Below are positions 1-6,064 of a stretch of 12,369 bases of DNA, piece after piece (position 1 is the stretch's first letter; each line of letters starts with the position of its first letter). The stretch comes from Rhodobacteraceae bacterium UBA2776. Lineage in GTDB: Bacteria > Pseudomonadota > Alphaproteobacteria > Rhodobacterales > Rhodobacteraceae. Position numbers and translations under genes: made by a program. The notes under the pieces were generated by a model. The model ran no database searches and was not told the DNA's origin. It was given only the letters and a program-made list of their open reading frames with translations. The stretch lies in assembly GCA_002352425.1 (NCBI GenBank), contig DEIK01000111.1, positions 12,841 to 25,209 on the forward strand, in the 5' to 3' direction.

Positions 1-66
1 CGTGACATCCCCGTCAGCCGCACCTATATCAAGGCCGTGCGCGCGGCAGGGCTTTTGCCCAGATAG
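1..66 (+). CDS. C-terminal end of a LytTR-like DNA-binding protein (partial)
   Basis: Frame 1 is open from the window edge to TAG at 64-66 and encodes 21 residues ending VSRTYIKAVRAAGLLPR. The pattern 'vpVSRtY...v..aGL' resembles the last strand and helix of LytTR DNA-binding domains, where a Val-Ser-Arg triad precedes the C-terminal helix. Only the tail is visible, so any sensor or membrane part lies outside the window. The stop codon overlaps the ribosome-binding site of lipB, so the two genes may be cotranscribed. The family call is an inference from a short match. Confidence 0.5.
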   Translation, partial: RDIPVSRTYIKAVRAAGLLPR

Positions 67-74
67 GGGATATG

Positions 75-725
75 ATGGTTGAATGGATCACCAGCACCGG
101 TTTGACCGCGTACGACGCGGCCGTCACCGAAATGGAGACCCGCGCCGCTGGCATCGCGGCGGGCACCATGAATGAGGCAATCTGGCTGGTGGAGCATCCA
201 CCGCTTTACACTGCTGGCACCAGTGCCAAGCTGGCCGATTTGACGGACCCTGACCGATTTCCGGTCTACGCCAGCAAACGCGGCGGCCAATATACCTATC
301 ACGGACCCGGCCAACGGGTGGCCTATGCCATGCTGGATGTCGGCAAACGCGGCCGTGATGTACGCAAGTTTGTGCAACAGCTGGAAAACTGGGTGATCGG
401 AACGCTGGATCAGTTCAATGTCAAAGGCGAACAACGCGCGGGCCGCGTCGGCGTTTGGGTGGTGCGGGATGACAAACCGCTGAATGCGGATGGTTCAGCC
501 CATGAAGACAAAATCGCCGCCATCGGGGTGCGCCTGCGCAAATGGGTCAGTTTTCACGGCATTTCGATCAATGTTGAGCCTGATCTGGAGCATTACAGCG
601 GCATTGTGCCCTGCGGGATCACCCAGCACGGGGTCACCAGTCTGGTCGACTTGGGGCTGCCTGTGACGATGAATGACGTGGATGTTGCCTTGAAGCACAG
701 CTTTGATACGGTTTTCGGGCAATAA
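75..725 (+). CDS. lipB: Octanoyl-[acyl carrier protein]:protein N-octanoyltransferase (lipoyl synthesis)
   Basis: LipB transfers octanoate from acyl carrier protein to lipoyl domains of 2-oxoacid dehydrogenases and the glycine cleavage H protein, in the cytoplasm; LipA then inserts sulfur. Numbered from the ATG at 75, the family signature RGGQYTYHGPGQ is at residues 69-80, the catalytic lysine is K146 in KIAAIGVR, and the catalytic cysteine is C180 in SGIVPCGI. The length of 216 residues is normal. The loop before the lysine (about 131-144) resembles alphaproteobacterial LipBs. Two ATGs are possible, at 72 and 75. AGGGGA at 65-70 leaves 1 nt to the first and 4 nt to the second, so 75 is preferred. 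The gene starts 8 nt after the previous stop and may share its transcript. Confidence 0.96.
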   Translation: MVEWITSTGLTAYDAAVTEMETRAAGIAAGTMNEAIWLVEHPPLYTAGTSAKLADLTDPDRFPVYASKRGGQYTYHGPGQRVAYAMLDVGKRGRDVRKFVQQLENWVIGTLDQFNVKGEQRAGRVGVWVVRDDKPLNADGSAHEDKIAAIGVRLRKWVSFHGISINVEPDLEHYSGIVPCGITQHGVTSLVDLGLPVTMNDVDVALKHSFDTVFGQ

Positions 726-757
726 GACGCAGGTCGGCCAATTGGGCCAGCATCGGC

Positions 758-786
758 TTTTCATTTTTCATAGGACTCACTATATT
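758..786 (+). promoter_or_regulatory. Candidate sigma-70-type promoter of cycA
   Basis: TTTTCA (758-763), a 17-bp spacer and TATATT (781-786) lie between lipB and cycA and would start transcription near 793, leaving a leader of about 31 nt. GAGGT at 815-819 is the ribosome-binding site. This is a pattern match only. No terminator is visible between lipB and this element. Confidence 0.45.
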
Positions 787-823
787 CTGCATCGGACGCG
801 AATCCAAAACACACGAGGTAACT

Positions 824-1312
824 ATGACTCCTATACGCACACTTGCTATTTTGGCCGCCCTTGGCGCTGCCACCCCCGCATTGGCTGAAGGCGACGTCGC
901 CAAAGGCGAAAAACTGTTCAAGAAATGCAAAGCCTGCCACATGATCGTCAACGGCGACGAGGTGATCTTTAAGGGCGGCAAAACCGGCCCGAACCTTTAT
1001 GGTGTCGTTGGCCGCGCGGCGGCCTCGATTGAAGGTTTTAAGTACGGCAAATCGCTTGCAGCCGCTGGCGAAGCTGGTTTGGTTTGGGACGAAGAACAGA
1101 TTGCGAAATATGTCACCGACCCCAAAGCCTATCTAAAAGAAATTCTGGATGATGGCGGCGCAAAAAGCTCGATGAGCTTTCGTCTGAAAAAAGGCGGCGA
1201 AGATATTGCGGCCTATTTGGCAAGCGTTTCCCCAGCGATGGCTGCGGCAGAAGGCGAAGCCACAGAAGAAGCGGTTGAAGAGCCCAAGACCGAAACCGAA
1301 ACCACTGATTAA
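824..1312 (+). CDS. cycA: Periplasmic class I cytochrome c (c550/c2 type)
   Basis: A secreted monoheme cytochrome that should carry electrons from the bc1 complex to the terminal oxidase. Residues 1-21 form a signal peptide ending ALA, with mature protein from Glu22. The heme attachment motif CKACH is at 35-39 (C35, C38, H39 axial). The second axial ligand is most likely M117 in SSMSF. The segments GGKTGPNLYGVVGR (51-64) and YVTDPKAYL (96-104) are near-identical to Paracoccus c550. After about residue 140 comes a Glu/Thr-rich acidic tail of about 20 residues, also seen in Paracoccus c550 and outside the heme fold. The gene sits directly upstream of ctaD, as in the Paracoccus cycA-ctaDII arrangement. 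It has its own promoter candidate and terminator, so it is probably monocistronic. It could equally be named c2; the orthology to c550 is the best fit. Confidence 0.92.
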   Translation: MTPIRTLAILAALGAATPALAEGDVAKGEKLFKKCKACHMIVNGDEVIFKGGKTGPNLYGVVGRAAASIEGFKYGKSLAAAGEAGLVWDEEQIAKYVTDPKAYLKEILDDGGAKSSMSFRLKKGGEDIAAYLASVSPAMAAAEGEATEEAVEEPKTETETTD

Positions 1313-1345
1313 GTCACTGGTGTGGACTGAAGCGTGGCCCATGGG

Positions 1346-1359
1346 TTGATGTAAATCAA
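1346..1359. promoter_or_regulatory. Perfect FNR-type palindrome (or RNA hairpin) downstream of cycA
   Basis: TTGAT-GTAA-ATCAA matches the FNR/FnrL consensus TTGATnnnnATCAA at every defined position. It lies 34 nt after the cycA stop and upstream of the cycA terminator, so it is about 260 bp from the ctaD start. It is nested inside outer arms GCGTGGC (1332-1338) and GCCACGC (1370-1376). As RNA the core would form a 6-bp stem capped by GUAA, a GNRA-type tetraloop. A DNA operator and an mRNA 3'-end structure are both possible. Confidence 0.55.
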
Positions 1360-1396
1360 CAAACCAGCCGCCACGCCGCAGCCATACAGAGAATCA

Positions 1397-1432
1397 AAAT
1401 GCCGCAACCGGGGACACCTGTTTGCGGCATTT
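1397..1432. terminator. Intrinsic terminator after cycA
   Basis: Perfect 11-bp inverted repeat AAATGCCGCAA (1397-1407) and TTGCGGCATTT (1422-1432) with a 14-nt loop. A G+C-rich core is followed by T's on the plus strand and preceded by A's, so it could work in both directions. It isolates cycA transcription from ctaD. Confidence 0.7.
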
Positions 1433-1509
1433 CTGACTGCGGCAGCCAAATATCTGCAGGTTTTTGCATGTAATCAGCCCGAAACATGCCCCAAGCCCTC
1501 ATCCTGATG

Positions 1510-1523
1510 TTGATCTAGGTCAA
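1510..1523. promoter_or_regulatory. FNR/FnrL-type box upstream of ctaD
   Basis: TTGAT-CTAG-GTCAA differs from the FNR consensus TTGATnnnnATCAA at one position, a variant common for FNR-family sites in Rhodobacterales. It lies 84 bp upstream of the ctaD ATG. Its left half-site coincides with the proposed -35 element, so a bound regulator would be expected to block RNA polymerase. Confidence 0.6.
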
Positions 1524-1538
1524 ATAGCGCCCTACAAG
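1510..1538 (+). promoter_or_regulatory. Candidate ctaD promoter overlapping the FNR box
   Basis: TTGATC (1510-1515), 17-bp spacer, TACAAG (1533-1538). The predicted start is near 1545, giving a leader of about 60 nt before the ATG at 1608. Each hexamer matches the sigma-70 consensus at four of six positions. This is a pattern call that also depends on the overlap with the FNR-type palindrome. Confidence 0.4.
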
Positions 1539-1607
1539 AGGGACGGAACACACCGCGATTGGTCCAGCCAATTGTGGTCGATTAAAAATATTACAGGGAG
1601 TATGTTC

Positions 1608-3281
1608 ATGGCGGACGCAGCTATCCACGGCCATGATGGGCACGACAAAAAGGGTTTCTTTACCCGTTGGTTCATGTCCACAAACCACAAAGACATCGGT
1701 GTACTATATCTTTTCGTGTCAGGTGCCGTCGGGTTTATCTCGGTTTTGTTCACCGTTTACATGCGGCTTGAGCTTATGGAACCTGGTGTTCAGTATATGT
1801 GCCTTGAAGGCGCGCGTTTCATTGCGGATTCTGCCGCTGAATGTACTCCGAACGGGCATTTGTGGAATGTGATGATCACCTACCACGGTGTTTTGATGAT
1901 GTTCTTTGTTGTTATTCCGGCGCTGTTTGGCGGTTTCGGCAACTATTTCATGCCCCTGCACATCGGCGCGCCTGATATGGCGTTCCCGCGGATGAACAAC
2001 CTGTCATTCTGGATGTATGTTGCCGGTGTTTCACTGGGAGTTGCATCATTGCTAGCCCCGGGCGGCAATGGTCAGGCCGGTTCTGGCGTTGGTTGGGTGC
2101 TTTACCCGCCGTTGTCGACCTCCGAGGGCGGTATCTCGATGGATCTGGCGATCTTTGCGGTTCACCTGTCTGGCGCCTCAAGTATCCTTGGCGCGATCAA
2201 CATGATCACCACTTTCCTGAACATGCGCACACCTGGTATGACGCTGCACAAGGTGCCGTTGTTTGCCTGGTCGATCTTTATCACCGCTTGGTTGATCCTT
2301 TTGTCCCTGCCCGTTCTGGCTGGCGGCATCACCATGCTGTTGACCGATCGTAACTTTGGCACCACCTTCTTTGATCCTGCCGGTGGCGGCGATCCGATCC
2401 TGTACCAACATATCCTGTGGTTCTTTGGTCACCCCGAAGTTTACATGATCATTCTGCCGGGCTTTGGTATCATCTCACACGTAATCGCAACCTTCTCGCG
2501 CAAACCTGTGTTTGGCTATCTGCCAATGGTATACGCGCTGGTGGCCATCGGTGTTCTGGGCTTCGTTGTTTGGGCGCACCACATGTACACCGTCGGTATG
2601 AGCCTGTCGCAGCAAAGCTACTTTATGTTGGCGACAATGGTGATCGCGGTGCCGACAGGCATTAAGATCTTCTCATGGATCGCCACCATGTGGCGCGGCT
2701 CGGTGACGTTCGAGACACCTATGCTGTTTGCCATCGGGTTCCTGTTCCTGTTCACCATCGGCGGCGTGACTGGCGTTGTTTTGAGCCAACCTGGCTTGGA
2801 CCGTGCCTATCATGACACCTACTATGTTGTAGCGCACTTCCATTACGTGATGTCGCTGGGGGCCGCGTTTGCGATCTTTGCGGGTGTCTATTTCTGGATC
2901 GGCAAAATGTCGGGCCGTCAGTACCCTGAATGGGCGGGCAAACTGCACTTTGCGATGTTCTTTATCGGCACCAACTTGACGTTCTTCCCGCAGCACTTCT
3001 TGGGTCGCCAAGGCATGCCGCGCCGCTATATCGACTATCCCGAGGCGTTTGCCTACTGGAACTACCTGTCGTCATGGGGTGCTTTCCTGTCCTTCGCGTC
3101 CTTCGTATTCTTCATCGGCATCGTGTTCTACACATTGCTGGCAGGTCGTCGGGTCACCGAGGACAACTACTGGAACGAATATGCTGACACGCTGGAATGG
3201 TCCCTACCAACACCACCTCCAGAGCACACGTTCGAAATTCTTGCCAAGCAAGAAGAATGGGACAAGGGCCACAGCCACTAG
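1608..3281 (+). CDS. ctaD: Cytochrome c oxidase (aa3-type) subunit I
   Basis: This is the catalytic, proton-pumping membrane subunit of the terminal oxidase, holding heme a, heme a3 and CuB. Numbered from the ATG at 1608 (557 residues), the ligands are H93 and H412 (heme a), H410 (heme a3), and H275, H324 and H325 (CuB). Y279 is placed to cross-link with H275 (HPEVY). The D-channel residues D123, N130 and E277 and the K-channel residue K353 are all present, so this is a full A-type oxidase. AGGGAG (1595-1600) is 7 nt from the ATG at 1608. The open frame runs upstream to 1464, but that segment looks unlike the family and has no good ribosome-binding site. The N-terminus before GFFTRWF is rich in His and Asp (HGHDGHD), which I cannot interpret. 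No ctaC, ctaG or ctaE is adjacent, as expected for Paracoccus-type separate ctaD loci. Confidence 0.97.
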   Translation: MADAAIHGHDGHDKKGFFTRWFMSTNHKDIGVLYLFVSGAVGFISVLFTVYMRLELMEPGVQYMCLEGARFIADSAAECTPNGHLWNVMITYHGVLMMFFVVIPALFGGFGNYFMPLHIGAPDMAFPRMNNLSFWMYVAGVSLGVASLLAPGGNGQAGSGVGWVLYPPLSTSEGGISMDLAIFAVHLSGASSILGAINMITTFLNMRTPGMTLHKVPLFAWSIFITAWLILLSLPVLAGGITMLLTDRNFGTTFFDPAGGGDPILYQHILWFFGHPEVYMIILPGFGIISHVIATFSRKPVFGYLPMVYALVAIGVLGFVVWAHHMYTVGMSLSQQSYFMLATMVIAVPTGIKIFSWIATMWRGSVTFETPMLFAIGFLFLFTIGGVTGVVLSQPGLDRAYHDTYYVVAHFHYVMSLGAAFAIFAGVYFWIGKMSGRQYPEWAGKLHFAMFFIGTNLTFFPQHFLGRQGMPRRYIDYPEAFAYWNYLSSWGAFLSFASFVFFIGIVFYTLLAGRRVTEDNYWNEYADTLEWSLPTPPPEHTFEILAKQEEWDKGHSH

Positions 3282-3292
3282 CGGGACAGCCC

Positions 3293-3832
3293 ATGCCATT
3301 TGAACGGCAGATATATCACGACATCGAGGCCTCGGATTTTTCCGGGGCCTCTTTTGCACGCGCCACAGATGCGCCATTTTACCAGCTGTCCCTGTGGCCC
3401 TACCGGTCGTTAACACGGCGCGGGTTCGTGTGGTTCATCGGGCTTACGGCAGGCCTGATCAGCATTCCATTGCTATCCTTGCTGGGCAGCAAATATCTGT
3501 GGTTCATGCTGCCGTTTTTGGCCGCTGCCGTCGGCGCAATCTGGTATTTCATCGAACGCAGCTACAAAGACGGCACCGTGTTAGAGACGTTGACGATCTG
3601 GTCAGACCACATGGAGTTACACCGCCAAAACCCACGGACAGAGGATCAACACTGGCAGGCCAACCCTTATTGGGCCGAGGTCAAAATGCACCTGAACTCC
3701 GGCCCCGTCGAAAACTACATCACTCTGCGCGGGAACGGGCGCGAGGTGGAAATCGGCACCTTCCTCAGCATTGCCGAGCGCAAGATCTTGCTTAGTGAAT
3801 TGCAGGACGTGTTGGCGAGATTGCCAAAATAG
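3293..3832 (+). CDS. DUF2244 family two-helix membrane protein
   Basis: 179-residue protein beginning MPFERQIY, 11 nt after the ctaD stop with no terminator between, so very likely cotranscribed with ctaD. Two adjacent membrane helices lie at about 44-64 and 68-87, joined by a very short turn. They are preceded by about 40 soluble residues and followed by about 90 charged, mostly beta-like residues (for example WSDHMELHR, ANPYWAEVKMHL, NYITLRGNGREVEIGTFL). This layout and the W-rich first loop fit the DUF2244 family, whose function is unknown to me. The open frame extends 5' to 3197 but would overlap ctaD by 85 nt, so the ATG at 3293 is preferred despite a weak ribosome-binding site (GGGAC). 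The location suggests a role in oxidase assembly or membrane context, which is inference only. Confidence 0.85.
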   Translation: MPFERQIYHDIEASDFSGASFARATDAPFYQLSLWPYRSLTRRGFVWFIGLTAGLISIPLLSLLGSKYLWFMLPFLAAAVGAIWYFIERSYKDGTVLETLTIWSDHMELHRQNPRTEDQHWQANPYWAEVKMHLNSGPVENYITLRGNGREVEIGTFLSIAERKILLSELQDVLARLPK

Positions 3833-3872
3833 ACTACAATGGTCGCATTCATTTAACGATCTGGAGTCCATT

Positions 3873-4271
3873 ATGCGTTTTACATTCTCAACAATCGCCA
3901 TTGCCGCCACCCTTGTGCTGAGCGCACCGATGGCGTCTGCATTTGAAATTGGTTTCGACTGGAAGGGCCTAAAGCTGTGCAACAACGGCAACCCGAACCG
4001 TGTGTCCAACCCGCGCTTTACCTTGAAAGATGTGCCCGCCGGCACCAAATACATCCGTTTCAAATTGGTGGACCGCGATGTGCGCAGCTACAATCACGGC
4101 GGCGGCGTGGTGGCCTATACGGGCAAATCCGTTATCGCCCCAGGGGCGTTCAAATATAAATCCCCCTGCCCGCCCAATGGCCGCCATACTTACGAATGGA
4201 CCGCCACCGCCCAAAGCAGCAAAAACGGCGGTAAAATCGCTGTGGCCAAAGCGGCGCGTAAATATCCCTAG
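3873..4271 (+). CDS. Small secreted PEBP-like (YbhB/YbcL-type) protein
   Basis: 132 residues. The first 23 form a signal peptide ending ASA, so the product is probably periplasmic. The mature part carries fragments of the phosphatidylethanolamine-binding-protein fold: NPRFTLKDVPAGTKYIRF (46-63), the acidic pair in VDRDV (66-70) where PEBPs have DPD, a HGGGVV stretch (75-80) near the usual His-Trp-Val-Val segment, and SPCPPNGRHTYEWTATA (97-113), close to the PEBP 'GPCPP.g.HrY' region. It is shorter than typical bacterial PEBPs, and C36 and C99 could form a disulfide. GGAG (3863-3866) is 6 nt from the ATG at 3873; the upstream extension of the frame overlaps the DUF2244 gene and has no signal peptide. 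The ligand and role are unknown. The PEBP assignment rests on motif spacing seen by eye. Confidence 0.7.
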   Translation: MRFTFSTIAIAATLVLSAPMASAFEIGFDWKGLKLCNNGNPNRVSNPRFTLKDVPAGTKYIRFKLVDRDVRSYNHGGGVVAYTGKSVIAPGAFKYKSPCPPNGRHTYEWTATAQSSKNGGKIAVAKAARKYP

Positions 4272-4301
4272 GCCCAGAGTGTCGTAAATCTTCAAGAATG
4301 C

Positions 4302-4351
4302 GGTGCCTTTTGTCGGGTAGGATCAGGCGATTCATATCCACAAAAGGCACC
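4302..4351. promoter_or_regulatory. 12-bp perfect inverted repeat covering the VOC gene ribosome-binding site
   Basis: GGTGCCTTTTGT (4302-4313) and ACAAAAGGCACC (4340-4351) are exact reverse complements separated by 26 nt. A short inner pairing GGAT (4320-4323) with ATCC (4336-4339) is also possible. The right arm contains AAGG (4344-4347), the only Shine-Dalgarno-like sequence before the ATG at 4356. No T-run follows either arm, so it does not look like an ordinary terminator. It may be an RNA structure controlling translation, or an operator. Confidence 0.6.
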
Positions 4352-4355
4352 TGTT

Positions 4356-4742
4356 ATGATTTTTCGCTACACCATTTTATATGTCCACGATGTCGAACGA
4401 ACCCTTGCGCTGTTCAATGCTGCCTTTGGGTTTGAAACCGCGTTCTTGCACGACAGCAAAGACTACGGCGAGTTGGCCACGGGGGACACCAAACTGGCGT
4501 TTTCCTCGATTTCGTTGATGCAACAATTGGGTAAATCTCCGGCTATCAAACCCATGAGCAACCCGTCGTTTGAGATCGCTTTCGAAACGGATGACGTGGC
4601 CGCGGCCTTGGCCAAGGCCGTCACAGCGGGGGCTGAATTGGTGCAAGGCGTTGAAGAATTGCCATGGGGGCAGACCACGGCCTATGTGCGTCTCACCGAA
4701 GGCGTTTTGATCGAGATTTGCACAGCCGTTCAGACGCCGTAG
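4356..4742 (+). CDS. VOC (glyoxalase/bleomycin-resistance fold) protein
   Basis: 128 residues with two beta-alpha-beta-beta-beta modules typical of a single VOC unit: IFRYTILYVHDVERTLALFNAAFGF at the start and SFEIAFETDDVAAALAKAV (71-89) opening the second half. The first metal position, usually His, appears to be Y5. E73 and E120 (VLIEI) occupy the other expected ligand positions. A metal-dependent glyoxalase is therefore uncertain, and a binding or unusual dioxygenase-like role is possible. The substrate cannot be told. Its 3' end overlaps the convergent AraC-type gene by 13 bp. Translation initiation may be limited by the inverted repeat just upstream. Confidence 0.85.
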   Translation: MIFRYTILYVHDVERTLALFNAAFGFETAFLHDSKDYGELATGDTKLAFSSISLMQQLGKSPAIKPMSNPSFEIAFETDDVAAALAKAVTAGAELVQGVEELPWGQTTAYVRLTEGVLIEICTAVQTP

Positions 4743-5215
4743 CCCCGTCCCAAATGTTGTGATGCCCATCGCGCATCGCGCTGCACCTGGCGTGGTGTAA
4801 CACCCAACCACTGGCGGAACTCTCGGGTCATATGCGGTTGATCAGCATAGCCCATGTCATAGGCCAATTCGGCCAAGCCTACTGGCTGCACTGCCCGCTG
4901 TGCTGTGCGGCGCACCCGCGCCAATCGCAGCCAGAATACAGGTGACTTGCCGGTTTTACGCTGCAACAAACGTTGCAGGCTGCGAGTCTGCACACCCAGA
5001 TCGGCGGCGGCCTTGCCTATGCCAGCTGTGGCGTTCACCAAACAGGTCAATGCCTCGTTCACGGCGAGGTTTTGCCGCGCGTAAGTGTCTAGACGATCCT
5101 TGATTGCAGCATCTGTTAACCCGTCTTCCATTGCCGCCATCAGCCCTGCCCGATCTATCTGCGCTCCGGGGCGCAGGCGAAAGCCGTTGTAGCCGTCCCC
5201 AACGGTGCAATCCAC
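4730..5215 (-). CDS. AraC-family regulator, C-terminal part read from a GTG
   Basis: The C-terminal about 90 residues form the paired helix-turn-helix of AraC/XylS regulators: a degenerate first HTH (GIGKAAADLGVQTRSLQRLLQRKTGKSPVF) and a strong second one (GLAELAYDMGYADQPHMTREFRQWLGVTPRQ). The GTG at 5215 is the only usual start codon in this frame. However, the same frame stays open upstream and encodes family-like sequence ending in a PDGCCDL motif, so the true protein should be about 55 residues longer. This entry is the conservative minimum. The N-terminal domain is the type that ends 'vlPDGcvDLi' in AraC proteins, presumed ligand-sensing. The target is unknown; the neighbouring convergent VOC gene is one candidate. 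The gene lies downstream of yqeY on the same strand. Confidence 0.75.
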   Translation of the reverse strand: MDCTVGDGYNGFRLRPGAQIDRAGLMAAMEDGLTDAAIKDRLDTYARQNLAVNEALTCLVNATAGIGKAAADLGVQTRSLQRLLQRKTGKSPVFWLRLARVRRTAQRAVQPVGLAELAYDMGYADQPHMTREFRQWLGVTPRQVQRDARWASQHLGRGYGV

Positions 5216-5385
5216 AGGCGCGCTGGTGGTGGCGACATCTGTGACAAAGCAAACCGGGGCCTGACCAACCTTTTGCTTAACAATCAGATCGCAACAACCA
5301 TCAGGCAGAATATGGGTTACACCATCGGTGTTGGATTGAAATTTCCAATGTTCAAGAATAACGGAAATGGCGTGAAATTCCCCAT
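5216..5385 (-). other. Conserved N-terminal coding segment of the AraC-type gene without a usable start codon
   Basis: In the AraC frame this stretch encodes GEFHAISVILEHWKF, then THILPDGCCDLIV, the recognisable end of the AraC N-terminal sensing domain, then about 20 residues leading into the GTG-started part. No ATG, GTG or TTG occurs in this frame from 5216 up into yqeY. An ATG at 5385-5383 is one base out of frame, followed by a run of four G's. One more G would give ATG followed by GGG GAA TTT CAC in frame (MGEFHAISV). A real or assembly one-base deletion, a rare ATT start at 5368-5366 with GGGGAA 9 nt upstream, or decay of the gene are the options. Confidence 0.55.
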
Positions 5386-5412
5386 TTGGAACCCATATTG
5401 CTAAACTTGGGC

Positions 5413-5874
5413 TTAGCCCAACTGGTCTTTGACCATTGGGCCGACTTTGCCGAAATCCATCCGCCCCATGTATTTGGCTTTCAACTCGCCCATGACTTTG
5501 CCCATGTCACGGATTGATTCTGCGCCTAATTTGGTAATCGCGCTTTGAACGGCGGCTGTGGTCTCGTCCTCGGTCAATTGTTTGGGCAAGAAGTCCTCGA
5601 TCACCAGGATCTCGGCCCGTTCCTTTTCGGCCAACTCAAGGCGGGCGCCTTCTTCATAGGCGCGGGCGCTCTCAAGGCGCTGTTTGACCATTTTCCCAAG
5701 GATACCAAGAACTTCGTCCTCGGTTACACCCTCATCGGCAGCGTCGGTGCCACGCAGGGCAATGTCACGATCCTTGATCGCTGCATTGATCAGGCGCAGG
5801 GTCGAAAGCCGATCGGCTTCCTTGTTGCGCATGGCCTCTTTCATCGCTTCTGTCAGTCGAGTTCTCAAAGTCAT
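5413..5874 (-). CDS. yqeY: GatB/YqeY domain protein
   Basis: 153 residues matching the stand-alone YqeY family, which resembles the C-terminal tRNA-binding tail of the amidotransferase subunit GatB. The start MTLRTRLTEAMKEAMRNKEADRLSTLRLINAAIK is typical, the middle is helical with many Glu/Lys/Arg, and the end MGKVMGELKAKYMGRMDFGKVGPMVK carries the conserved G-rich turn. The length is normal. AGGA at 5885-5882 is 6 nt from the ATG at 5874. The family is thought to act on tRNA-related processes, but the exact role is unclear. It is transcribed divergently from carA, a common alphaproteobacterial neighbour. The stop at 5415-5413 abuts the AraC-type coding segment, so readthrough transcription into that gene is likely. 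Confidence 0.93.
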   Translation of the reverse strand: MTLRTRLTEAMKEAMRNKEADRLSTLRLINAAIKDRDIALRGTDAADEGVTEDEVLGILGKMVKQRLESARAYEEGARLELAEKERAEILVIEDFLPKQLTEDETTAAVQSAITKLGAESIRDMGKVMGELKAKYMGRMDFGKVGPMVKDQLG

Positions 5875-5919
5875 CCGGTGTCCTCATCCCTTAGGTGCCG
5901 AAAAAATATACGAACGCGC

Positions 5920-5948
5920 AGATTACCCCGACAGTGCCGGTATGACAA
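5920..5948 (-). promoter_or_regulatory. Weak candidate promoter of yqeY
   Basis: On the minus strand, TTGTCA (plus 5943-5948), 17-bp spacer, TAATCT (plus 5920-5925). The -35 is good, while the -10 matches the consensus at only three positions. The 190-bp divergent yqeY-carA region also holds an A+T-rich stretch at 5970-6003 that I could not assign. Confidence 0.25.
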
Positions 5949-6006
5949 CCGCCCGCGAATATGCTAAGGTATTGTTTTTGCTATATAACCTAAAATTCCT
6001 TTTGCC

Positions 6007-6035
6007 TTGACCCGCCCTGCGCACCGCCTTAGGTT
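6007..6035 (+). promoter_or_regulatory. Candidate carA promoter
   Basis: TTGACC (6007-6012), 17-bp spacer, TAGGTT (6030-6035). The predicted start is near 6042, giving a leader of about 23 nt that includes AAGGAG (6052-6057). The -10 is weak by the E. coli standard but of a type often accepted in alphaproteobacteria. The leader is too short for an attenuator. Confidence 0.45.
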
Positions 6036-6064
6036 CCGGTAGATTTCAGCCAAGGAGTCGCGAT

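Noticed and set aside
1464..1607. 48-codon N-terminal extension of ctaD beginning MHVISPKHAPS
   Set aside because: It has no similarity to subunit I, contains the promoter and FNR-type box, and the ribosome-binding site AGGGAG fits the ATG at 1608.
3197..3292. 32-codon upstream extension of the DUF2244 gene
   Set aside because: It would overlap the well-defined ctaD end by 85 nt and reads like an out-of-frame shadow of ctaD.
3771..3872. Earlier start for the PEBP-like protein
   Set aside because: It overlaps the previous gene and would bury the clear signal peptide; GGAG at 3863-3866 supports the ATG at 3873.
4302..4351. Reading the 12-bp inverted repeat as an intrinsic terminator of the PEBP-like gene
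   Set aside because: Neither arm is followed by a T-run, the loop is long, and the right arm runs into the VOC ribosome site.
5970..6003. A+T-rich stretch in the yqeY-carA spacer as a promoter
   Set aside because: Several TATA-like hexamers are present, but none has a -35 partner at 16-18 bp on either strand.
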